From assembly GCA_000149265.1 (NCBI GenBank), contig CH003371.1:222282-286281 (forward strand): DNA of 64,000 nucleotides. Direction: 5' to 3'. This document shows positions 59,601 through 64,000 of this stretch, one piece after another. This DNA is from Ciona savignyi (lineage: Eukaryota > Chordata > Ascidiacea > Phlebobranchia > Cionidae). The position numbers and the translations under genes are program-made. Within the stretch, counting starts at the first letter, position 1. Each line of letters begins with the position of its first letter. Under the pieces are notes generated by a model that did not search any database, had not been told where the DNA came from, and saw only the letters and a list, made by a program, of their open reading frames with translations.

Positions 59601-62600
59601 GCTTTTTCTAACATATGGATAATGCTAGGCTATCACTGATAAGGAAATAAACAAAACAACTTTTTACTTGGCAATTATCAACCATGTTTGCACACCAATT
59701 CGACTGAGAACATAAGATTGGAGACTCCGACTTTGCTAAAATTCGGGGGGGTATAGAAAAAATTGTTTTTGCCTTTATAGAATATTTTTTAGGGGATATA
59801 TATTAAAAAATTCAATTTTATAATATATCAAAAAAACTTATAAATTTAGGTCCTCTTCCGCATGGCCTTGGGGGTACTCTTGCATTAGGTTAATTGTGAC
59901 ATGTGGTAAGAATACTACAATCTAACCAATGTAATCGTTTAGATAACTCAACTATGGGTGAAATGACTTTAGTGGATTAGTTTTTAGAAGGTTCTCAATT
60001 TGCTGCAAATGAAAAAACAAAAAGTTGACGTTGATTTTAAAAAATTGTTCATGTCATGCAGGCATTCGAAGAACTTGCCACGAAAGCGTCTGAAATCCAG
60101 CGCGTCAGAGATGAATTAAAGGAATCGCAGGAGGCGTTCGCCGATTTGTCGTCTCAGCTCGAAGAGTCCGGTTCAAACCACCAAAGAGAGCAGAAGAGAA
60201 TCGAGGAGCTGATGAGAGAGGTGGAAGAGCGTGGAGCGGAAGTCCGGAGGTTGGAAGAGAAGTTGGAGAAAATGAAGATTAAGGAAAACGAGATGGGAGC
60301 GAAGTTGGAAGAGCTTCAAGATGCATTACAGGTTTATTGACCAATTTTATTAGAATTCAAGTAATGGTGCTTGTTTAATTTAAGAATTGGTTCTTATCTA
60401 ATTTTAAAAAGAAAATTCAGTGGCTTTTTTGTTTAGGGCTGGTGACTTAGGTTTTTTCTTATATATTAATTATTTTTAATTAAGTGTCCTTAACAAATAT
60501 AAAACAAATAAATCCTTTATTGCCGCATTGTCACTAATTGACATGATAAAATTCCCAAAACAGAAATTTAAACATTGTTTTTCCCTAAAAACAAAAATTT
60601 TTCCTTCCTTTTTTTAACAAAGTCTTTGCCGTGGTTCTGTTTTATACAGTTGTGTTTATATATGGAAAAATGCTAAACTATTTAAATTCTGTTTAAAATT
60701 TTATTTCCTGTTTTAAGAGGTTTTTATTATTAATTAACCAAACAGCGAAGTTTATTCTTTCATAGATTTCTTTTGTTTTAGATTTTATTTATAATTTCAA
60801 TTTTAAAATTAATTCCAGAAAAAATCGACTGTCAACACTGATCTTGAGAATAACCTAAAGGTAACACTGGCCCAACTTGACGCCAACCAATCACAGCTTA
60901 ATTATGTTTTAAATGAAATAAGTCATCTTAAACGCTCACTGGAGGAAGCAGAGAGTTCAGCAAGGAATTTCGAGGTAGTTTTATACATTTGGTATAAAGT
61001 CATGTATTACAGGGCTTTCCATACTTTTAAGCCCTCGTCCCCCTTTAAATTTATTGAAATTTGACCCTTCTTCACTTAAAGTCCTAAACAGATTAAAATA
61101 TACTTAAAAAGTGCAATAGATATAGTAGTTTGTGTGAAATTGATACTTTTTACAACCTCTAAAATTCGTTGCGCGACCCCCAGTTCAATCTGACAATTGC
61201 CGGGATTAAGAGATGCTTTTATAATTAGGAGATAATCTGATAGTTGCATATGTAAGAACTCTTTTTTACATGATCGCAATGTACTAAACAATTAGTATGA
61301 GAATACTATCATTAGTAATCAACGTTTGTCAGTGTATAATGCCACCTTGCGTATTTCAATTCGCTGGGATAAATCACAAACATCTTATCCTATAAACCAC
61401 AGCCAAAACTAAATTTTTGTATGTATTTCGATCTGTTTATGATTTTAAACGAGAACAAGGTTCGCAAAAAATGTTACTAAATTGAAAGGGATCACAAGCT
61501 TAAAAGTTTGGAAAGCCTGCTGCTGCTATAAACTAAATGTGATTTCCCCAAAGAGTTAATTTCAATTGCCCAACCTCCATTCAAGTAATCATTCCCTCCA
61601 ACCAGGCAAGGAACAATGAGTTAATTGGCGCGGTAACTACTGCTGACGAGAATACAGAAGCAGTGAAGCGTGAACACGAGAAAGCCGTCGCACTTTCCGA
61701 GATATTATCCGACGAAAGCAGAAAGCTGAAGATGGACATAGAAAACATGAAAGGTGGGTTAGAAAGGTAATGGTTTAACTAGCAAGTTTAGTTAATTTTT
61801 TTGCTCCTTCGTAATAAAGCAGAATAGCAAATTTATTTCAAGTTAAGGAGACAGGAATGACGGCAAAAATACAGTAGTTAAAACATGTCAGTAAATAGAC
61901 ACAGTATAAAAGAGAAAAAAATGACATGGCCGCTAAACCTTACCCTATTAAAAATAAATTACAACAGAACAATTTAAATCAAAATTAATTAAATTTGATA
62001 CGATACATTATTAGTAATACAATGTTTAAAGAAACTAGAAAAGTTTGTAAACAACAATTATGAAACCATGTGCAAATTAAGATAGAAAGAAAAAAAATTT
62101 ATATCTGGAGCTTGTTTTTGAAGATGTTTTGTTAGAACTAGGGCTGTATGAACTAGAATATTACCTATACTGTACATAGAAAGATTTCAAACTTCTTAGC
62201 ATTAAATATAACTGAAGCAACAACTGACAAATTTTGGTTTTCAATGTGATTTTCATTAATTGTAGTGCTTTTTTTGTGCCAAAATATCATCACTCTTAAA
62301 AATATCCTTATAAATAATTTATAAAAATAATTTAGTCGTCACTGGGTTTGGGCTGGATTATTTTGTAATTACAGGGGCTTCAATAAATTTATATTTAGAA
62401 ATTGTGGAATGATATAAAAAGTCCTTTGATTGTCTTAACACAAAAGTACAATGTTGACTTTTTTGTTTGGATTATTTAAAATTCAATATGCGTAGTTGGA
62501 TTTTGTGTTAAAGGTTGCTGTAAACAGTTTGTCTTAATTTAGCCGATTTAAAATAAATTTTCGAAAAATATAAATATAGCATATTGCAACATATCTGGCA

Positions 62601-64000
62601 ATTCTATTCAGTGCATTGGAAAACCCATAAGTTTCTTACCTTTTTCTTATCCAAAAAACGAAAACCCACTTCCATACATTACAGAGATGAAGGCATCATG
62701 GTGAAGTGGAAGCAAAACAACAAATGGATAATAGTGATTCAAAAACTTAACGCTGAAAACCAGTCGAAGGTATGATTTCTATAGTATAGATCGTTCTTTG
62801 CGAGTAGGTATTTCTATGATAATTTGGCTGTGGTATTGTTAAAACGTTTTATCTTGGTGCATGATTTTGGTGCAGGCATTAATTGCTAATTACCTGTCGC
62901 CCCTTATCTATATCTTTTTCCATTAAAAACCGTTACATTTACAGTCTATTTGCTTTTATATATGACCTGTTGTAGTATGTTTTGAGGTAGTTTTTATGCT
63001 GTTTACATCAATACAAGCATTTTATACATAACGTTGAGAGCTGCTGACTACAGGTTATCGAGAACCCTAAACAGTATGATCATAAACTAAATCAGTCATT
63101 ATTTATTTCACCCCTTCAGTATTTTGTGATTACAAATGATGAATAGTAAACAAATTTCCAAAGGAGTTATTTATGTCTTTATTATAGTTCAAAATTTGTT
63201 TTAATAGAAATTGCGATTGTAGGCAGACACCAACTTTTGGGCATGTGTTATTCTGGCTTACAGTCCACCATGTCCGTACAAATATATCTTTGAGGTTTTG
63301 ACATGAGTGCAAAAGTGTTTCTTGATAAAATGAATGTTGATGTAATGGTATATGGTTATAATCTTTGTTGTGTGGAACATATGCACTTATAATGTTCAAT
63401 TTTAAATTTAATGTCTTATGTTTAGGTCTTCCGTAAAAGCATAACTATAGTTTATAACTCAACCTTTTTCTGCTTAATTGGTGTGGGATCTACATAATAT
63501 TTTGAAACTTTTGTTTTATAGGATAGGTTAGGATATTCATGTTTATTCCTTAAATGGGAAAACCAAGGGGGTTAACACACGAGCAATCGTGAGATCACCT
63601 CTCGCCCACCGTCGGGTTACCAGAGCTATTGCAGTGTGTTGTGTATGATACACGCGTTCCTTCAATTTGGAACCCATCAATCCGCTGGTTTCGGGCAATG
63701 TCCCTTAAGTGCCTTGCCCAAGGACACAACCGACTAGCTACCGACGAGTTTTGTACCTGCAACCTTTCTGCTAAAAGATGGCGCATTTAACCACTAATCT
63801 GTTTATCCAGGTTAACGACTTGAAAAAGAAAGCTGAACAACGGCTTGTCCAGATCAAGAAAACATTCGGTTCCCAGCTCGAAGAGAAGTTGGCAAAGATT
63901 TCCTCGCTCACTGAGCAGAACCATGCTCTTCAGGAGGAAATTCGTGCTCTTGGGGAGGCGAAGAGAATAGAAGAGAATGACAGGAGCAACGAGGAGCAGA
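38507..64000 (+). CDS. GOLGA4: Golgin subfamily A member 4 (golgin-245), 5' part of gene (28 exons)
   Basis: Golgin-245 is a trans-Golgi tether: a long coiled coil held to the membrane by a C-terminal GRIP domain via Arl1, with an N-terminal tip that captures endosome-derived vesicles. Twenty-eight exons join in continuous phase to about 1,670 codons; the last runs off the window, so the GRIP domain is not seen. Diagnostics against the vertebrate protein: start MFKGLKDRI (MFKKLKQKI), HKYREKYSEMVRNFQ, DKNIRRIQEM, DLDKQAKKHLEEELTLSIEE, KEQRIDVLQTQ, VVEQLEQDKGMALAEAKR, and near the end KKKAEQRLVQIKKTFGSQL (RKAEQKIAAIKKQLLSQM). Almost wholly heptad-type coiled coil after exon 5. One exon (56112-57206) is 1.1 kb, the rest 64-270 bases. 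Confidence 0.95.
38632..38791. mobile_element. Non-autonomous hAT-like element, 160 bp
   Basis: Ends CAGAGATTCTTAAACTGG and inverted CAGTGGTTCTTAAACT; flanks CTTTAGCG and CTTTAGCA match 7 of 8. Starts 26 bases after the donor of GOLGA4 exon 1. Confidence 0.85.
39218..39281 (+). CDS. GOLGA4: GOLGA4 exon 2 (64 bases)
   Basis: ADGGTGQATVQSPKPSQDNG then T; ends phase 1. Acceptor ATATTGCAG, donor CACAG/GTACTG. Low-complexity linker. Confidence 0.85.
39300..39425. repeat. AT-rich tandem repeat
   Basis: About five units of ACTTATTTGTTTTTAATATT in GOLGA4 intron 2. Confidence 0.85.
39957..40090 (+). CDS. GOLGA4: GOLGA4 exon 3
   Basis: Pro/Asp-rich linker then GGFFKRLEFLTPLKDQ, an amphipathic stretch. 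Takes phase 1, ends phase 0. The donor CAG/GTA lies inside the 8-bp target duplication of a 1-kb DNA transposon. Confidence 0.88.
40094..41162. mobile_element. 1.07-kb hAT-like transposon at a splice donor
   Basis: Ends CATAGGCGCCA and inverted CATAGGCGCCA (11 bases identical), flanked by a perfect 8-bp duplication ACCAGGTA (40086-40093, 41163-41170). The left copy is the last bases of GOLGA4 exon 3 plus GTA of its intron. Contains a 115-N gap; no transposase frame in the visible part. Confidence 0.93.
40160..40274. other. Assembly gap (115 N)
   Basis: Gap inside the transposon at 40094-41162. Confidence 0.99.
41270..41325 (-). mobile_element. SINE head fragment
   Basis: TTTGGCTCAAAGGCGACGCACTAAC-type sequence, matching only the tRNA-like head of the SINE. 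Confidence 0.55.
41553..41664. mobile_element. MITE fragment, GGGAAAACTAAAAGG family
   Basis: Right half only: ACTCTAATGTCATAATC, CAGTTTCCCTCCTTCCCGCT, CTTTTAGTTTTTCC; ends about 30 bases before GOLGA4 exon 4. Confidence 0.8.
41696..41818 (+). CDS. GOLGA4: GOLGA4 exon 4
   Basis: VAAKLNESRESINSLVDDIR to EIGDHAN, 41 codons, phase 0; acceptor ATACCCAG, donor AAT/GTAAGT. A MITE with a pyrimidine-rich end lies just upstream. Confidence 0.88.
42060..42166 (+). CDS. GOLGA4: GOLGA4 exon 5
   Basis: Thr/Pro-rich ETPQTPDATHATPSGDHNAI then ITKEQLLNKVLR, matching LNKEQLIQRLRRME of vertebrate GOLGA4. Ends phase 2 at AG/GTGAGG. Confidence 0.92.
42352..42558. mobile_element. MITE, GGGAAAACTAAAAGG family, at a splice acceptor
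   Basis: 207 bp, GGGAAAACTAAAATAAGGG to CCTCCTTTTAGTATTTCCGT; perfect 8-bp duplication GCTTGTAG (42344-42351, 42559-42566). The right copy ends exactly at the AG before GOLGA4 exon 6. Confidence 0.93.
42567..42714 (+). CDS. GOLGA4: GOLGA4 exon 6
   Basis: LEKTLHKYREKYSEMVRNFQ, then DKNIRRIQEMKE; closest block to vertebrate GOLGA4 (RSLSSYRGKYSELV, DKSLRRIAELRE). Takes phase 2. Its acceptor TTGTAG is the end of a MITE target duplication. Confidence 0.95.
42844..42942 (+). CDS. GOLGA4: GOLGA4 exon 7
   Basis: AADLDKQAKKHLEEELTLSI then EEKEQRIDVLQTQ, near-identical to QMDQQAKKHLQEEFDASLEE and KDQYISVLQTQ. 33 codons, phase 0. Confidence 0.96.
43201..43518. mobile_element. Non-autonomous hAT-like element, 318 bp
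   Basis: Ends CAGCATTTCCCAACC and inverted CAGTGTTTCCCAACC; perfect 8-bp duplication CTCTAGCT (43193-43200, 43519-43526). Confidence 0.93.
43966..44121 (+). CDS. GOLGA4: GOLGA4 exon 8
   Basis: IQLLRSGEKTRERKDTEEET to LESIEELK, coiled coil, 52 codons, phase 0; acceptor TTTTTAG, donor AAG/GTATTT. Confidence 0.91.
44215..44360 (-). mobile_element. Degraded SINE copy
   Basis: TTGCAGTATATTGTGACTAA, TACAACCCATTAAGG and GTCCACTAAGTGCG recall the antisense SINE body in GOLGA4 intron 8. Confidence 0.5.
44550..44696 (+). CDS. GOLGA4: GOLGA4 exon 9
   Basis: LLRQLKQAKAVVEQLEQDKG then MALAEAKRLTHETMEIKDME, matching LRDAKNLIEQLEQDKGMVIA and ETKRQMHETLEMKEEE. Acceptor follows a C-rich tract; 49 codons, phase 0. 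Confidence 0.95.
45188..45262 (+). CDS. GOLGA4: GOLGA4 exon 10 (75 bases)
   Basis: LGGLKQQVQQLQEQLLQVET then EKEEQ; phase 0. Acceptor ATACAAAG has a poor pyrimidine tract; donor CAG/GTGTGT. Confidence 0.86.
45364..45857. repeat. Minisatellite, 19-20 bp unit, at acceptor of GOLGA4 exon 11
   Basis: About 25 units of CTGAAACTTTCAATTTTAT(C) with CTCAAAACTTTC and ACATTC variants; the last unit becomes TATCGGAAACAG, the exon's splice acceptor. Confidence 0.95.
45858..46067 (+). CDS. GOLGA4: GOLGA4 exon 11
   Basis: KNDLVTQLGSAEESIRQLKE to SRGKAEVLKLMQ, 70 codons, phase 0. Acceptor ATCGGAAACAG is the mutated last unit of a 19-20 bp minisatellite. Higher GC than flanking intron. Confidence 0.93.
46469..46918. 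mobile_element. MITE with TACCGTAAATCTTC ends, 450 bp
   Basis: Ends TACCGTAAATCTTCCAGTAT and inverted TACCGTAAATCTTCGAGTAT. No 8-bp duplication found, so superfamily is open. Confidence 0.82.
47328..47406. mobile_element. 79-bp MITE, TAGAGCTGGG family
   Basis: TAGAGCTGGGCTTAATTGAT to TTACGCCCAGCTTTA; flanks AGTCACGG and GGTCACGG match 7 of 8. Confidence 0.85.
47504..47713. mobile_element. MITE, GGGAAAACTAAAAGG family
   Basis: GGCAACACTAAAAGTAGGGA to CCCTCTTTTTAGTTTTCC, interior CCAGAACTAACCCTAACTCC. No clear duplication. Confidence 0.8.
48018..48440. repeat. Minisatellite, 37-bp unit, at acceptor of GOLGA4 exon 12
   Basis: About 11 units of CAAATATTTGGCAGCGTCAT plus ATTTTGGGGTTGTGACT, ending inside or 8 bases before exon 12. 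Confidence 0.96.
48448..48549 (+). CDS. GOLGA4: GOLGA4 exon 12
   Basis: EKLRIAQEEREESLTHIKEE to ENHQE, 34 codons, phase 0. Two acceptors fit the frame: CTCAG at 48447 (used here) or GGCAG at 48435, which adds RQSQ and lies in the last unit of a 37-bp minisatellite. Confidence 0.87.
48858..49153 (-). mobile_element. tRNA-derived SINE, full length
   Basis: Antisense, GATAGGATAGGATATATTCA to CTAAACCACCAGACTAATCA in GOLGA4 intron 12. Confidence 0.88.
49503..49613 (+). CDS. GOLGA4: GOLGA4 exon 13
   Basis: DKRKLQNEFEEKIQQHLKEH to KRKMDNKIME, 37 codons, phase 0; acceptor TATTAAAG (an alternative AG lies 6 bases on), donor GAG/GTGTGT. Confidence 0.87.
49648..49870 (-). mobile_element. Degraded SINE copy
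   Basis: TGTGAATGAGAAAATTTTAACA, CACAGGCAATCTTAAGATTA and AAGTGCCTTGTATTTGC follow the antisense SINE order. Confidence 0.6.
49994..50242. repeat. Minisatellite, 40-bp unit, at acceptor of GOLGA4 exon 14
   Basis: Six units of CCTGTCAACTGACAATTGTC plus AGATAATGCACCCTTTATGA; the last TTGTCAG is the acceptor of exon 14. Confidence 0.96.
50243..50467 (+). CDS. GOLGA4: GOLGA4 exon 14
   Basis: INKENETQLRLAIEERELSK to EQAQERLK, 75 codons, phase 0. The acceptor TTGTCAG/ATA is the one present in every unit of the adjoining 40-bp minisatellite. Confidence 0.9.
51014..51178 (+). CDS. GOLGA4: GOLGA4 exon 15
   Basis: EMEQSHKETIQGLNSQWKSK to LSLKWEGIKQ, 55 codons, phase 0; acceptor ACTCACAG, donor CAG/GTGAGT. 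Confidence 0.92.
51465..51545 (+). mobile_element. SINE head fragment, degraded
   Basis: CACTACTGAAAGGTTGTTGG and GATTGAAACTGGTCTCTAGG match the sense head of the SINE. Confidence 0.5.
51946..52068 (+). CDS. GOLGA4: GOLGA4 exon 16
   Basis: ETESRHSQELDAIVKRNEAD to KISQLEAQ, 41 codons, phase 0; acceptor AATCAAG, donor CAG/GTAGCT. Confidence 0.88.
52110..52392. repeat. Minisatellite, 29-bp unit
   Basis: About nine units of ATATTGAACAAAATACACTA plus AACCCATGCT, starting 41 bases after the donor of GOLGA4 exon 16. Confidence 0.95.
52475..52735 (+). mobile_element. tRNA-derived SINE, sense, diverged
   Basis: GCAGATTCGAAATCGATTGC, GTCCTTGGGCAAGGTACTTA, GTGGGCGCGGGGTAATCTGA; tail lost. Confidence 0.8.
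52781..53027. mobile_element. MITE nested in a 31-bp tandem array
   Basis: Ends CGGTACCTCTAAATACTACA and inverted GGGTGCCTCTAAATACTACA, followed inside by GCGCTTGGA repeats on one side and their complement on the other. GATCCTAAT flanks both ends, but that string is also part of the surrounding array (52725-52780 and 53028-53150). Confidence 0.85.
53235..53403 (+). CDS. GOLGA4: GOLGA4 exon 17
   Basis: LLSLGDDKSSLEENLRSALA to EQSEQQIQS, coiled coil; ends phase 1 at TCCG/GTAAGT; acceptor AAATTGCAG. Confidence 0.91.
53693..53987 (-). mobile_element. tRNA-derived SINE, full length
   Basis: Antisense, CATAGGATAGGAATAGGATA to CACCATACTAACCGGTCGCA. GOLGA4 exon 18 starts 30 bases on. Confidence 0.9.
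54018..54169 (+). CDS. GOLGA4: GOLGA4 exon 18
   Basis: TMELGKARNVAVELEVELKK to GIEQATRKI. Takes phase 1. Donor set at ATT/GTACGA because it gives the phase 0 needed by exon 19; read-through reaches TAA at 54179. An antisense SINE ends about 30 bases before the acceptor. Confidence 0.84.
54571..54714 (+). CDS. GOLGA4: GOLGA4 exon 19
   Basis: GEFENQVELLKSEKQSLLDE to ITKDQLEK, 48 codons, phase 0; acceptor TGAAACAG, donor AAG/GTTAGT. Confidence 0.91.
54756..54850. mobile_element. MITE fragment, TAGAGCTGGG family
   Basis: TAGAGCTGGGAGTAATTACG start with TTACGAAATTACGTTCAG as in the 8763 copy; right end not found. Confidence 0.6.
55026..55172 (+). CDS. GOLGA4: GOLGA4 exon 20
   Basis: QTNITRERILELENHHKAAL to LAKNKMDLE, 49 codons, phase 0; acceptor CTTCTCTCAG, donor GAG/GTAAAG. 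Confidence 0.92.
55230..55396. mobile_element. MITE, TAGAGCTGGG family, 167 bp
   Basis: TAGACCTGGGCGTAATTGAT to ATTACGTCCAGCTCTA; flanks GGATTATC and GGATCATC match 7 of 8. Confidence 0.85.
55430..55585 (-). mobile_element. Degraded SINE copy
   Basis: ATGAGCAATTGTCAGAT occurs twice, with CCAGTTTACCGGGGTTATTGCA, as in the antisense SINE middle part. Confidence 0.5.
56112..57206 (+). CDS. GOLGA4: GOLGA4 exon 21, 1.1 kb
   Basis: 365 codons of uninterrupted coiled coil from NQLQDVEARLAEKEKCLETL to WTKKVQEFKTK, phase 0 at both ends; acceptor TCTTTCCCAAG, donor AAG/GTTGGT. Much longer than any other exon here, suggesting intron loss in this segment. WTKKVQEFKTK resembles the vertebrate DWSNKFSEWKKKAQ stretch. 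Confidence 0.95.
57832..58059 (+). CDS. GOLGA4: GOLGA4 exon 22
   Basis: REAIKTGLKQEFATERDTLT to MWKGKYMELKQK, 76 codons, phase 0; acceptor CTCTCCACAG, donor AAG/GTGATT. Its ends resemble exon 21's end (W-K-K-x-x-E), a repeated motif. Confidence 0.94.
58890..59110. repeat. AT-rich tandem repeat
   Basis: Degenerate units around ATTCAAATATATAATTTCAAAT in GOLGA4 intron 22, ending about 60 bases before exon 23. Confidence 0.8.
59172..59306 (+). CDS. GOLGA4: GOLGA4 exon 23
   Basis: AEQRIAQLHSKLKESQTEAE to TVQLKQ, 45 codons, phase 0; acceptor ATATTCACAG, donor CAG/GTCTTG. No long ORF outlines it; called by frame, borders and coiled coil. Confidence 0.89.
60062..60331 (+). CDS. GOLGA4: GOLGA4 exon 24
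   Basis: AFEELATKASEIQRVRDELK to LEELQDALQ, 90 codons of coiled coil, phase 0; acceptor GTCATGCAG, donor CAG/GTTTAT. Confidence 0.94.
60819..60974 (+). CDS. GOLGA4: GOLGA4 exon 25
   Basis: KKSTVNTDLENNLKVTLAQL to EAESSARNFE, 52 codons, phase 0; acceptor TTAATTCCAG, donor GAG/GTAGTT. Called by frame, borders and coiled-coil pattern. Confidence 0.88.
61010..61519. mobile_element. Possible hAT-like element, 510 bp
   Basis: Ends CAGGGCTTTCCATACTTTTA and inverted CAGGCTTTCCAAACTTTTAA, but no matching 8-bp flanks; fills most of GOLGA4 intron 25. Confidence 0.55.
61606..61753 (+). CDS. GOLGA4: GOLGA4 exon 26
   Basis: ARNNELIGAVTTADENTEAV to KLKMDIENMK; ends phase 1 at AAAG/GTGGGT; acceptor CAACCAG. 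Confidence 0.88.
61754..62686. other. GOLGA4 intron 26
   Basis: 933 bases of AT-rich sequence. I recognise no repeat family or coding match in it. Confidence 0.5.
62687..62769 (+). CDS. GOLGA4: GOLGA4 exon 27 (83 bases)
   Basis: DEGIMVKWKQNNKWIIVIQK then LNAENQSK. Acceptor is the second AG of ACAGAG: it matches the incoming phase 1, while the first would give a stop. Ends phase 0. Confidence 0.83.
62770..63519. other. 5' part of GOLGA4 intron 27
   Basis: 750 bases, AT-rich, with no recognised element ahead of the SINE. Confidence 0.5.
63520..63805 (-). mobile_element. tRNA-derived SINE, full length
   Basis: Antisense, GGATAGGTTAGGATATTCAT to GCGCATTTAACCACTAATCT; the acceptor of GOLGA4 exon 28 (TATCCAG) follows at once. 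Confidence 0.9.
63811..64000 (+). CDS. GOLGA4: GOLGA4 exon 28, cut by window end
   Basis: VNDLKKKAEQRLVQIKKTFG onward to RSNEEQ, matching the KRKAEQKIAAIKKQLLSQME block of vertebrate GOLGA4. Acceptor TTTATCCAG lies directly at the end of an antisense SINE. No donor seen before the window ends. Confidence 0.93.

Overview
This is a eukaryotic (metazoan) genomic window with three protein-coding genes, all on the + strand, and a dense load of short mobile elements and tandem repeats. Gene content, short GT-AG introns of a few hundred bases to about 2.6 kb, AT-rich introns, and numerous copies of one tRNA-derived SINE with a TATCC-type tail, together with several MITE families, suggest a tunicate, most likely Ciona. 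The species call is an inference. Three runs of N (16797-16896, 27129-27228, 40160-40274) are assembly gaps.

Region 1 (311-32775) is the 3' three-quarters of the nucleoporin TPR. The window opens inside the gene. I could join 37 consecutive exons by splice sites and reading phase, giving about 1,700 codons. They run from the segment before the conserved IVRQRDMYR motif, through the long coiled coil, to the acidic, Ser/Thr/Pro-rich and RG-containing tail. The phase chain is broken once: exon 23 (18814-18995) carries an in-frame stop that disappears if one C is removed from a CCCCC run, so an assembly error or a frameshift allele is likely. One 63-base exon (14294-14356) has no long ORF and was found only by homology.

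Region 2 (32776-38506) is intergenic sequence with SINEs, followed by a complete single-exon TCTN2 gene (35660-37816), a ciliary transition-zone protein with a signal peptide, the tectonic Cys motif and a C-terminal membrane helix.

Region 3 (38507-64000) is the 5' part of GOLGA4 (golgin-245), 28 exons in continuous phase from the MFKGLKDRI start to the KAEQRL region. The GRIP domain must lie past the window end.

The three genes have no shared pathway: TPR works at the nuclear pore basket, TCTN2 at the cilium base, and golgin-245 at the trans-Golgi. The unusual part is how introns and repeats fit together. Many splice sites abut or overlap repeats. A hAT-like element sits with its 8-bp target duplication across a splice donor; a MITE's target duplication ends at the acceptor of a GOLGA4 exon; two minisatellites carry an acceptor-like AG in every unit and a third has one created in its last unit; and SINE heads or tails lie just upstream of at least six exons. 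These are sequence observations; their effect on splicing is inference.
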